Assembly (NCBI GenBank): GCA_903820505.1
Contig: CAIJHQ010000010.1
Location: forward strand, 1-53,289
Direction of reading: 5' to 3'
DNA: 53,289 nucleotides
DNA from: Candidatus Omnitrophota bacterium
GTDB taxonomy: Bacteria > Omnitrophota > Omnitrophia > Omnitrophales > Aquincolibacteriaceae
Shown: piece after piece, positions 9,512 through 16,789 of the stretch
How positions within the stretch are numbered: position 1 is the first letter of the stretch
Layout of the letters: each line of letters begins with the position of its first letter
Made by a program: the position numbers and the translations under genes
Notes under the pieces: generated by a model
Told to the model about the DNA's origin: nothing
Seen by the model: only the letters and a program-made list of their open reading frames with translations
Databases searched by the model: none

Positions 9512-10534
9512 CTACTTCGTGTCCGGCTGTTTGGCAGGTTGGACAAGATTCTGCAGCCAGCTGGGCCAGACGGCGGATTCTTTTATTTTGACATACCCGA
9601 CACCGCGAACGCCCGTCTTGATACGTTCAATATAGCCCGAAACCAACTCCTGGGGCACCTGGATCTTGACCCGGAACATCAGCTTGTCGCGCTCGCTCTT
9701 TGTCTCGACCTGCTTGGGAGTGAATTGCGCTTCCGGGGACACAAAACTGACATAGGCGGCAGCCGCGCGCCCCGGCGCGTAATCGACTGTGAGCCTTGCT
9801 TCACCGCCGACCTTAAGACCGGCGGCCTGTTCGGAGGGAAGATAGATCTCCATGTAGACGTCTTCCAGATTCACCAACGTCAACGCTTTCCCTCCGGCAG
9901 CGAGCATTTCACCGGGCTCCGCCAGACGATAAAGCACCCGTCCGGTCACGGGAGACTTGAGCGTAGCGTCATCGATGTGCGTTTGGATCGTCGTCACATT
10001 CGCCTGCGCGACCTCGACCTCCTGCTTGGCCGTACGAAGCTGTGCTTGCGCTTCCTCAAGCGCGGCCGCGTTCGTCTGGAGCGACGTGTTGCGGGCATCA
10101 AACTCACGCTGAGAAAGGGCGTTCTGATCGACAAGTTTACGGGTGCGGTCAAACTCAAGCTGAGCATTGTCAACCAGGCTCTTCTGCCGGACAACCGCGA
10201 AGTTGGCGCTTGCCACACGCTCTTGCGCGCTTGCGACCTGTAATTTGGCCTGATTCAGCTGGGAATCAAACGTGGCGGTATCCAGACGCACCAGCACCTG
10301 ACCCGGTTTAACGAGATCGCCTTCATCAACAAAGATCTCCTTGACCCTCAGCGCGTCCTTGGCAACCGCATCCACCAGTTTGGCTTCGATACGGCCGTTC
10401 CCCGATGCGATCCCCTTTGGCAACTCAGATTGCTTCGTCTTCCAATACTGAAAGCCGAAGAATGCGACCGCAGCAGCAACAGCAACCAGCAAAACGATCC
10501 ACTTCAGAGACTTTTTAGAGACAGCTATGGACAT
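9512..10534 (-). CDS. yhiI: HlyD-family periplasmic adaptor, YhiI-like
   Basis: 340 aa. It has an N-terminal membrane anchor (about residues 10-28), then a biotinyl-lipoyl-like half (GNGRIEAKLVDAV... FVDEGDLVKPGQVLVRLD near 45-85). A long coiled-coil hairpin rich in Gln/Ala (about 90-190) follows, then the second lipoyl half (KSPVTGRVLYRLAEPGEML near 195) and a beta-barrel domain. This is the membrane-fusion protein that links the inner-membrane ABC pump to the outer-membrane channel. It is the first gene of the operon. ATG 10534 was chosen because GGGGAG lies 6 nt upstream; a TTG two codons earlier is possible. Confidence 0.92.
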   Translation of the reverse strand: MSIAVSKKSLKWIVLLVAVAAAVAFFGFQYWKTKQSELPKGIASGNGRIEAKLVDAVAKDALRVKEIFVDEGDLVKPGQVLVRLDTATFDSQLNQAKLQVASAQERVASANFAVVRQKSLVDNAQLEFDRTRKLVDQNALSQREFDARNTSLQTNAAALEEAQAQLRTAKQEVEVAQANVTTIQTHIDDATLKSPVTGRVLYRLAEPGEMLAAGGKALTLVNLEDVYMEIYLPSEQAAGLKVGGEARLTVDYAPGRAAAAYVSFVSPEAQFTPKQVETKSERDKLMFRVKIQVPQELVSGYIERIKTGVRGVGYVKIKESAVWPSWLQNLVQPAKQPDTK

Positions 10535-10682
10535 GGTCAACTCCCCGATAGTTGATGATCAGAAAAAAACGAGTCCTCCTCGGCCGAGGCAACTGTAAAC
10601 CGTCGAAATTATACGGGTAACGTCATGCCCAGTCGAGGCAAATCTAAACCCCGGAAAACGTTCCTCATCTCTTTTCCAAAAC

Positions 10683-10718
10683 ACAAAAACCCAAGACCAA
10701 ACGGCCTTGGGTTTTTGT
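10683..10718. terminator. Rho-independent terminator, 13-bp perfect stem
   Basis: ACAAAAACCCAAG (10683-10695) pairs perfectly with CTTGGGTTTTTGT (10706-10718). The outer stem is A:T, so it can act in either direction. On the minus strand it separates the Ehr operon and repeat copy B from the efflux operon. Confidence 0.85.
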
Positions 10719-10723
10719 GACGC

Positions 10724-11029
10724 GCCATGGACGGCATCATAAAGCTACCTAATATGTATATGCCAAACGCTGACGCCACGGAGGTAGCGATATAGACCCG
10801 ATTTCATCGTGTCCAAGCGTTTCCGGATAGTGAAACGAGCCTAAAAAATGTCCGCTTTGGAAAGGTGGACATATCTGCCCTGACTCTCATTTTCTTATAG
10901 CCAATGGTAGTCAGCGCTGCCCCAATTTCCGCTTCGCGAAAATTGATAGGAATTGGGACTGCAACTATATATTGATGAATAGGATAAGAAACGTTCGGCT
11001 CCGAAGTGCGGACATGGGACATTATGTCG
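10724..11029 (-). repeat. Intergenic element copy B (longest, carries an 86-nt insert)
   Basis: It aligns end to end with the copy at 22494-22723: shared GGACGGCATCATA, AGCTACCT...AGGTAGC, GGTAGCG(A/G)TATAGACCCGATTTC, GCAACTATATATTG, GAATAGGATAAGAAA and GGACATGGGACATTATGTCG. About 86 nt (10874-10959) are present only here and contain their own dyads (CTGACT/AGTCAG; CCCAATTT/AATTGGG). An inverted pair ATGTCCGCTTT / AGGTGGACAT lies at about 10848-10872. Confidence 0.75.
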
Positions 11030-11207
11030 TAATCCAGACGAATTACGACATTCGCAACTGGCTGGTGACCTCCGAAGAGGTGAAAACTTTCAGGATCCTG
11101 ATAAAAAATTGCCGTTTGTTTTGGGTTAAGATGTCGATTTTGATAGCGGGCATTGCTTGTATTGCGCGTTGAATCGGCCGCCGCGAAAACATCTGGAAAG
11201 AGACTGG

Positions 11208-12116
11208 CTAATTTTTTTGAGCTGTGGGTATCTTATCCAGAGCGAGGAAAATTCCGCGGAGAATGGCTTCCGGCCTCGGGGGACAACCAGGTATGTAAAC
11301 ATTCACGGGAACGGAACGGTCTACACCTCCGATCACCGTATAATTCCCTCCAAAGATCCCGCCGTTAATGGCACAAGTTCCGCAAGCCACAACGAGTTTG
11401 GGCGGAGGCGTTGCCTCATAAGTCTTCACAAGCGCGAGTTCCATCTGGCGCGTTACAGGCCCCGTTACAAGAAGCATATCCGCATGCCTTGGGGAAGCCA
11501 CGAAATGGATCCCGAACCGTTCCGCGTCGTAAACCGGGTTCGAAAGATTCACGATCTCCACTTCACAACCATTGCAGGAGCCCGCGTCGACTTCACGGAT
11601 ATGAAGTGACCGGCCGAAGAGACGTTGGATCTTATCCTTTAATTTCAAACCTTCTTCTTCCATCGAAAGGCGGCTCGAAAAATCACCCTGCGCAAAACCT
11701 TGGACATCGTCGGCCGAGCCTTTAGCTGACAAGGCATTGCTTGGAATAAAAGCAGCGTCTTTCCGGCAACAGGATAAAGAAAAAGATGACTGCAAGTGCA
11801 ACTCTTTTTTTGTTCTGGCGGCAAGATCGAATTTTCCTTTAAAAGAAATCGCTCGATGGGGACAAACCGGCCCGCAGAGACCGCAAAAGATACAGTCCCC
11901 ATAAGAGCGATGAAAAAAACGCTTGTCCTCGGCCGAGCGGTCCACCATCGTCAATGCCTTGGTCGGACAGGTGATGACGCATTTTCCGCACCCTGTGCAT
12001 TTCGCGGGATCGACCTCAGGCGCGCCGAGAAATCCCTCTGGAGCCTTGGCGAGAGTGAACGCTTGCGGAAGCGTCACCTTTCCTACTGTTATATTTTTTT
12101 TAAGGATCCTAAACAT
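11208..12116 (-). CDS. Ehr/Hyf-like fusion: 2[4Fe-4S] ferredoxin plus NuoB-like small subunit
   Basis: 302 aa. Residues about 35-95 hold two 4Fe-4S motifs, CTGCGKCVITCP and CIFCGLCGPVCP, as in HycF/HyfH/NuoI. After a linker (100-155), residues about 165-295 match HycG/HyfI/NuoB, with the proximal-cluster cysteines present (SCNGCE, ACGTCAI, IPGCPP). In E. coli Hyf these are two proteins; here one frame covers both with no stop or ribosome site between. It should pass electrons between a soluble partner and the large subunit on the cytoplasmic face of the membrane. It begins 15 nt after the large-subunit gene and is the last gene of the operon. Confidence 0.9.
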   Translation of the reverse strand: MFRILKKNITVGKVTLPQAFTLAKAPEGFLGAPEVDPAKCTGCGKCVITCPTKALTMVDRSAEDKRFFHRSYGDCIFCGLCGPVCPHRAISFKGKFDLAARTKKELHLQSSFSLSCCRKDAAFIPSNALSAKGSADDVQGFAQGDFSSRLSMEEEGLKLKDKIQRLFGRSLHIREVDAGSCNGCEVEIVNLSNPVYDAERFGIHFVASPRHADMLLVTGPVTRQMELALVKTYEATPPPKLVVACGTCAINGGIFGGNYTVIGGVDRSVPVNVYIPGCPPRPEAILRGIFLALDKIPTAQKN

Positions 12117-12131
12117 GTTTGTTTCTTTCCT

Positions 12132-13709
12132 TTACCGGTCGTTCCCAGAATAAGACAGATTCATGCTCTTGTTGATAAGCGGAAAATCCGGAACGATATT
12201 CTCCAACACCGCGTACTCGATCAGCGGCCAATTACTGAACGAAGGCGACTGGATCTTCCAGCGAGAGATCTTCCCCTGACCGTCTGTGGAGATCCAGTGA
12301 AAGCATTCGCCGCGAGGAGACTCTACATAACCTAACGCACTTTGAGATGGTACGAGCGGCTTTAGCGCCCCGCATAAGGGGCCTTGCGGCATAGCGTGAA
12401 GGGCATCGTAGATCAACTTGAAGGATTCATAGACCTCCTGAACCCTCACCTTCATACGGCTTTCGACATCGCCCTCTAAAAAAACAGGGATCCTGAAAAA
12501 GAGGTCCTTATACGCCGCGTAAGGATGGTCCCGCCGAAGATCACGGTCAATGCCGGAAGCCCTCGCCACCGGCCCGACACCGCCCAAAACCTCCGCTACT
12601 TCTTTCTTGATCGTGCCGGTTGTTTCGACCCGATCCATCAGAGAATCAACCTGCCAAAGGATCTGGATCGTCTTGTCAAAATCATCCTTGATCTTTTTGA
12701 TCTCTTTCACAAACCACTCCTTCTTGGCCTCTGAGATATCTGGGCGAACACCGCCTAAAGTAACCACTGACCGCAAGAGACGTGTCCCGGCCAATTGTTC
12801 GTTCAGCCTCAGAAGGGTATCCTTGATCCGCATCAGCTGGCTCGCGCCAAAGCTGAACGCGACATCCAGAGCGATCCCCGCGATGTCGCTCATGTGATTA
12901 TGAAGTCGCTCCATCTCAAGAAAAACAACCCGGAGAAATTGAGCGCGCGGCGGAACCTCGCTCTGTCCCAGGCTCTCAAGCGCCTGGGCGCAAGCCACTG
13001 CATGAGCCAAAGAGTTATCTCCCGAGATCCTTTCGGCAAGACAGAGAAGATGCTCCGGGGACTTTCCTTCGCCTGATTTTTCAGTTCCCTTATGCGTATA
13101 AAAATGACGTATCTCAAGCTTGAGAACACCTTCTCCCGCCACAGAAAACCGGAAGTGCCCGGGCTCAATGATCCCTGCATGGACAGGACCCACTGGGATC
13201 TCAAAGATCCCTTCTCCTTCGACACGCGCAAAAACATACTGACCCGCGGTCCTGGGGATCTTCTGAGGGGATCCAAAATCTTTTCTCAACGGGAAAAGAC
13301 CTTGTGGCCAGTCTTCATGAAGGACAAGACGCCTGGGATCCGGATGTCCTGCTGCAACCAGTCCCAAAAGATCCTGGATCTCCCTCTCATGCCAGTTAGC
13401 CTGCGGCAAAAAATGGGCCAGAGACGGAAACTGAGAATCTTTCTCTTCGACCCTTGTTTGAACGATCAGAAACTGGTCCTGGTGGGCATAGGAAAAAACA
13501 TAATGGAGAGTAAAAGACTTATTCTCTTTTCGCGTATCAGAGCCGGAAAGAAAAAGGAACCGCATCCCAAAATCCTCGATAAGGCATTCCGTGATCCTCA
13601 GGATAGAATCTTTTGCCGCAAAGACGCGCCACTCTTTCGCCGTCCCCTCTGAGACTTCCAGGATCGCATCCCCGAGTTTTTCTTTTAGTTTCTGGAACAC
13701 CGGCTTCAT
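12132..13709 (-). CDS. Ehr large subunit (HycE/HyfG/NuoCD-like) without Ni-binding cysteines
   Basis: 525 aa. The N-terminal third is NuoC-like (WHEREIQDLLG, then GHPDPRRLVL, near 130-150). The rest is NuoD/HycE-like (GPVHAGIIEPGHFRF near 195, YTHKGTEK). Where [NiFe] hydrogenases have RxCGxC this protein has ERISGDNSLAHA. Its C-terminus ends NLSYSGND instead of carrying DPCxxC. Both pairs of Ni ligands are therefore absent and no [NiFe] site can form. That matches the published Ehr (energy-converting hydrogenase-related) complexes, placed between complex I and group 4 hydrogenases. The true electron donor and acceptor are unknown. The start overlaps the previous stop by 4 nt (ATGA-type coupling). 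Confidence 0.9.
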   Translation of the reverse strand: MKPVFQKLKEKLGDAILEVSEGTAKEWRVFAAKDSILRITECLIEDFGMRFLFLSGSDTRKENKSFTLHYVFSYAHQDQFLIVQTRVEEKDSQFPSLAHFLPQANWHEREIQDLLGLVAAGHPDPRRLVLHEDWPQGLFPLRKDFGSPQKIPRTAGQYVFARVEGEGIFEIPVGPVHAGIIEPGHFRFSVAGEGVLKLEIRHFYTHKGTEKSGEGKSPEHLLCLAERISGDNSLAHAVACAQALESLGQSEVPPRAQFLRVVFLEMERLHNHMSDIAGIALDVAFSFGASQLMRIKDTLLRLNEQLAGTRLLRSVVTLGGVRPDISEAKKEWFVKEIKKIKDDFDKTIQILWQVDSLMDRVETTGTIKKEVAEVLGGVGPVARASGIDRDLRRDHPYAAYKDLFFRIPVFLEGDVESRMKVRVQEVYESFKLIYDALHAMPQGPLCGALKPLVPSQSALGYVESPRGECFHWISTDGQGKISRWKIQSPSFSNWPLIEYAVLENIVPDFPLINKSMNLSYSGNDR

Positions 13710-15178
13710 ACGGTCACACCTCCGGCCACACGGCCCGCTTCCAAAAGCAGCCTTTGGAACGGACCTGGAATATAAAAACCCATCATGAAAATCACGACGA
13801 GGCCCAGCCCAAGAACGCCATCCATCAAGAAACTTCTTTCTGAGACCGGAGGCCCCTCCGAAACGCCAAAAGTCATCTCATTGGTGTGCCTTAGAAAACC
13901 GACAAAAATAAGCGCTAGTAAAGCGAGCAGGATGACACACGGAACAAATTTCCCGGCTAGGAATCCCGCGCTCAAAATAAGAAATTCGCTGACAAAAATG
14001 CTGAACGGCGGCATCCCGGCAATGGCCAGGATGCCTAAGAAGAAAACGATGCCTAAAAACGGGTTTTTGCGGAAGATCCCTTTGACTTTACTGATCTCTT
14101 TTGTCTGAAAAAGATAAAGCAGATGCCCGGAACTGAAAAAAAGCAGGGATTTGGTAAACGCATGGTTTACGATATGAAGAAGCGCTCCGTAGATCCCGAG
14201 TACGCCGCCAAAACCCAGCCCCACCGCCACGAGTCCCATGTGCTCGACGCTGGAATAAGCCAGAAGACGTTTATAATCCTTCTGTTCCAGGATAAAGGGC
14301 GTCGCAACGGCTACGGAAAGCACTCCGAATAAAATGAGAAGTGTCCCTGAGAATGCGGATCCGGTCGCCACCGTGGTCAGGATGTGGAACCTCAGAATCC
14401 CCAAAGTCGCGCAGCTTAAAAGCACGCCAGAAAGAAGCGCGCTCACGGGGGCCGGGGCTTGGCTGTGCGCGTCCGGAAGCCAGGAATGGAACGGTGCGAG
14501 ACCCGCCTTGGTACCGTAACCCACGAGAATGAAGATAAAGGCAAGCCGGAGAACTTGGGGGTCCAGCTGTTTGGCCTTGCTCAAAAGGAAGGTCCAATCC
14601 AGTAAAAGACCGTTCTCGCCCGCTGCCGCTTGAGCGATCGCCGAATAATAGACCAGGATGATCCCGAAAAGCGCGAGTGCGATTCCGACACTGCAAAGGA
14701 TCAGGTATTTCCACGCCGCTTCGATCGAACTTTTCTTGTCATCCACATTGACCAGGAAGGCCGAGGCCAGCGTCGTCCCTTCGATCGCGATCCACATCAC
14801 CCCAAGGTTATTGGAGAGAACGGTCAGAAGCATGGTAAAAAGAAACAGATGGAAAAAGAAGGCATACCGGCGAAGCCTCGAAGGAGAGATGCTGGAGTCC
14901 CCCTCTTTAAAAAGATATCCCCCCGCATAGACGGCCGAAAGTACTCCGACGCTCGTGATCAGAAGCACAAAGACCGCGGATAGTGAATCCATCATAAGAT
15001 TCCCGTTAAAAGCGAACACGCGGGGCGACCAGGAGATCCCGAAAACAAAGAGCCATGCCCCGACCGCGGAAAGAACGGCGCCGGTCAAGAACGTCAGGCG
15101 CGTCATCCTCTTGGGACAAGGGATCAAACAAAGGAACGCAAAAATAAGGGGCATTAAAAGCACCCTCTCGATCGTCAT
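13706..15178 (-). CDS. Ehr proton-pumping subunit, HyfF/NuoN-M-like
   Basis: 490 aa, almost entirely hydrophobic, about 14 predicted membrane helices. It has the proton-translocation signature of the Mrp-antiporter/complex I family (GLAPFHSWLPDAHSQAPAPVSA near residue 225, a conserved Lys/Glu pattern in membrane segments and VEHMGLVAVGLGFGG near 305). It works as one of two antiporter-like subunits in the membrane arm, pumping H+ or Na+. The gene lies 4 nt after the HyfE-like gene and overlaps the large-subunit gene by 4 nt. Confidence 0.9.
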   Translation of the reverse strand: MTIERVLLMPLIFAFLCLIPCPKRMTRLTFLTGAVLSAVGAWLFVFGISWSPRVFAFNGNLMMDSLSAVFVLLITSVGVLSAVYAGGYLFKEGDSSISPSRLRRYAFFFHLFLFTMLLTVLSNNLGVMWIAIEGTTLASAFLVNVDDKKSSIEAAWKYLILCSVGIALALFGIILVYYSAIAQAAAGENGLLLDWTFLLSKAKQLDPQVLRLAFIFILVGYGTKAGLAPFHSWLPDAHSQAPAPVSALLSGVLLSCATLGILRFHILTTVATGSAFSGTLLILFGVLSVAVATPFILEQKDYKRLLAYSSVEHMGLVAVGLGFGGVLGIYGALLHIVNHAFTKSLLFFSSGHLLYLFQTKEISKVKGIFRKNPFLGIVFFLGILAIAGMPPFSIFVSEFLILSAGFLAGKFVPCVILLALLALIFVGFLRHTNEMTFGVSEGPPVSERSFLMDGVLGLGLVVIFMMGFYIPGPFQRLLLEAGRVAGGVTV

Positions 15179-15182
15179 GGCA

Positions 15183-15842
15183 TCATCCTTTCAAAACGGT
15201 CATATCATCCGCATCGATACTTTCAAAGGCGTCGCGGATCTTGAAAACAAAAATTCCCATGATCATCACGGCGACCAGCACGTCGAAAAAGATCCCCATC
15301 TCGACCAAAAGCGGCATGCCAAAGGTCATGGTAATGGCCATTAAAAAAAGGCCGTTCTCGATCAGAAGCAAACCGAGAACCTGATTGATCGCTTTTTTCC
15401 GGGTCGTCATCATTAACATACCGAAAAAGACGGTCGAGACGGCGAGCGGAATGAACTCACTGAATGCGACCGGTTTCAGGATCTTGTCATTCCCCGTGAC
15501 GTAGAACGAAACAAACACAAGCAACACGGCCAGGAGAAGTGAAAAAGGAATGTTGATATAACTTTCGACCTCTTTGCGGATCCCGAGCCGCCGAATGATC
15601 CTGAAAAAAACGTGCGGGATCACAATCGTCTTCAGAACAAGCGTCAAAAGCGCAGGGATCAGTAAATGCTCGACATGGTTCGTAATTGCGATCACCGCGG
15701 TAATAAGCGCGAGCAGGAAAGAGTGCGTCGCATAGGCGCGGATGCACGCCCCGATCTGGGAAGATGTGAGGATCCAGAAAGAAGCGATCAGAAGCATCAT
15801 CCCCAAAAAATGGATCAGCGAAGCCGCGAGTTCCGGACTCAT
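15183..15842 (-). CDS. Ehr membrane subunit, HyfE-like (NuoK-type)
   Basis: 219 aa with about seven hydrophobic segments. The C-terminal part (NQVLGLLLIENGLFLMAITMT near residue 150) carries the conserved Glu within a membrane helix that defines NuoK/HyfE proteins. Length fits E. coli HyfE (216 aa). It links the antiporter-like subunits to the NuoH-like subunit. Its ATG overlaps the stop of the HyfC-like gene by 4 nt. Confidence 0.88.
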   Translation of the reverse strand: MSPELAASLIHFLGMMLLIASFWILTSSQIGACIRAYATHSFLLALITAVIAITNHVEHLLIPALLTLVLKTIVIPHVFFRIIRRLGIRKEVESYINIPFSLLLAVLLVFVSFYVTGNDKILKPVAFSEFIPLAVSTVFFGMLMMTTRKKAINQVLGLLLIENGLFLMAITMTFGMPLLVEMGIFFDVLVAVMIMGIFVFKIRDAFESIDADDMTVLKG

Positions 15843-16789
15843 GCTCCCCCCCCGATGATCAGTTGTCCCAGAAGAGAAAGGATGGCCAGAACAAAAGCCA
15901 CCGCCAGCAGGTCCGGAACCCTGAAAAGACGCAATTTCGCGGAATGGATCTCAATCCACCCGATCACAAATGCCAGGAAAAAGACCTTCGCGAGATAGAG
16001 GAACAGCGACAATCCAAAAGTCAGAAGGTCCCACGAACCCGAAATCCTCCAGGGAAAGAAAAGATCCGACAAGAGCGTCAAGAACACCAGCTGTTTGATC
16101 TGATGGCTCCATTCGATCAGGGCCAGATACCGTCCTGAGTATTCAAGGATCGTGGCCTCGTGGACCATGGTCAGCTCCAAGTGCGTTGCCGGATTATCCA
16201 CAGGGATCCTTCCGCTTTCCGCAATCGTCACGATCAGCAGCGCACCAAAAGCAAGACTTGTGAAAAAGAGCATCTGAGCAGGAGATCCGGAAGCAAAATA
16301 TAAAACGATCCCCTCCAGAGACAAAGTATGGGCGCGAAAACTTAACGAGAAAAAAGCGAGAAGAAGCGCCGGTTCCGCGAGCGAAGAAAGCGTCATTTCT
16401 CGGCTTGAACCCATACCCCCGAACGTGGTACCGGTGTCCAATGCCGCAAGCGTTAAAAAGAAACGTCCCAAGGCCAGAAGATAAACAAAGAGGATCACAT
16501 CCCCCGTAAAACCAAAAAGAGAATGTACGCCTAAGACGGGCAGCATTGAAGCCGCCGCAAAGGTTGACGCAAAAAGGACGAAAGGCATAGCATGAAAGAC
16601 CCAGGACGCCGTTTCCGAGATTACCATGTCTTTGCGGAACAATTTCAACAGATCCGAATAGACCTGGACCAAGCTTGGTCCCACACGGTTCTGCGAAGAC
16701 GCCTTCATTTTTTTGATGAACCAGCTAAGCGCGGGAGCCAGAATCGCCAAGAACAAAAGTTGGAAAACGGAAAAAATGATCGCCGACAT
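15839..16789 (-). CDS. Ehr membrane subunit, HyfC/HycD/NuoH-like
   Basis: 316 aa with about eight hydrophobic segments. The cytoplasmic loop KKMKASSQNRVGPSLVQVYSD (near residue 28) contains the QNRxGP motif of NuoH/HycD. Near 195, GRIPVDNPATHLELTMVHE matches the HycD signature with its conserved acidic residues. This subunit anchors the peripheral electron-transfer module and helps form the entry proton path. It overlaps the upstream stop by one nucleotide. Confidence 0.92.
   Translation of the reverse strand: MSAIIFSVFQLLFLAILAPALSWFIKKMKASSQNRVGPSLVQVYSDLLKLFRKDMVISETASWVFHAMPFVLFASTFAAASMLPVLGVHSLFGFTGDVILFVYLLALGRFFLTLAALDTGTTFGGMGSSREMTLSSLAEPALLLAFFSLSFRAHTLSLEGIVLYFASGSPAQMLFFTSLAFGALLIVTIAESGRIPVDNPATHLELTMVHEATILEYSGRYLALIEWSHQIKQLVFLTLLSDLFFPWRISGSWDLLTFGLSLFLYLAKVFFLAFVIGWIEIHSAKLRLFRVPDLLAVAFVLAILSLLGQLIIGGGA

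Larger units (their letters stand above)
10535..11207. other. Intergenic gap with terminator and repeat copy B
   Basis: 673 nt without a credible gene. It contains the leader of the efflux operon (10535 to about 10680), a strong terminator (10683-10718), the longest copy of the GGACAT-rich element (10724-11029) and about 180 nt of unassigned 3' flank of the Ehr operon. Short ORFs in it (for example 10804-11022 minus and 10972-11172 plus) lack ribosome sites and fall within the repeat. Confidence 0.7.

Noticed and set aside
12132-13709. [NiFe] hydrogenase or formate hydrogenlyase large subunit
   Set aside because: Overall similarity is clear, but both CxxC nickel-ligand motifs are missing, so catalytic hydrogenase activity is not supported; called Ehr instead.
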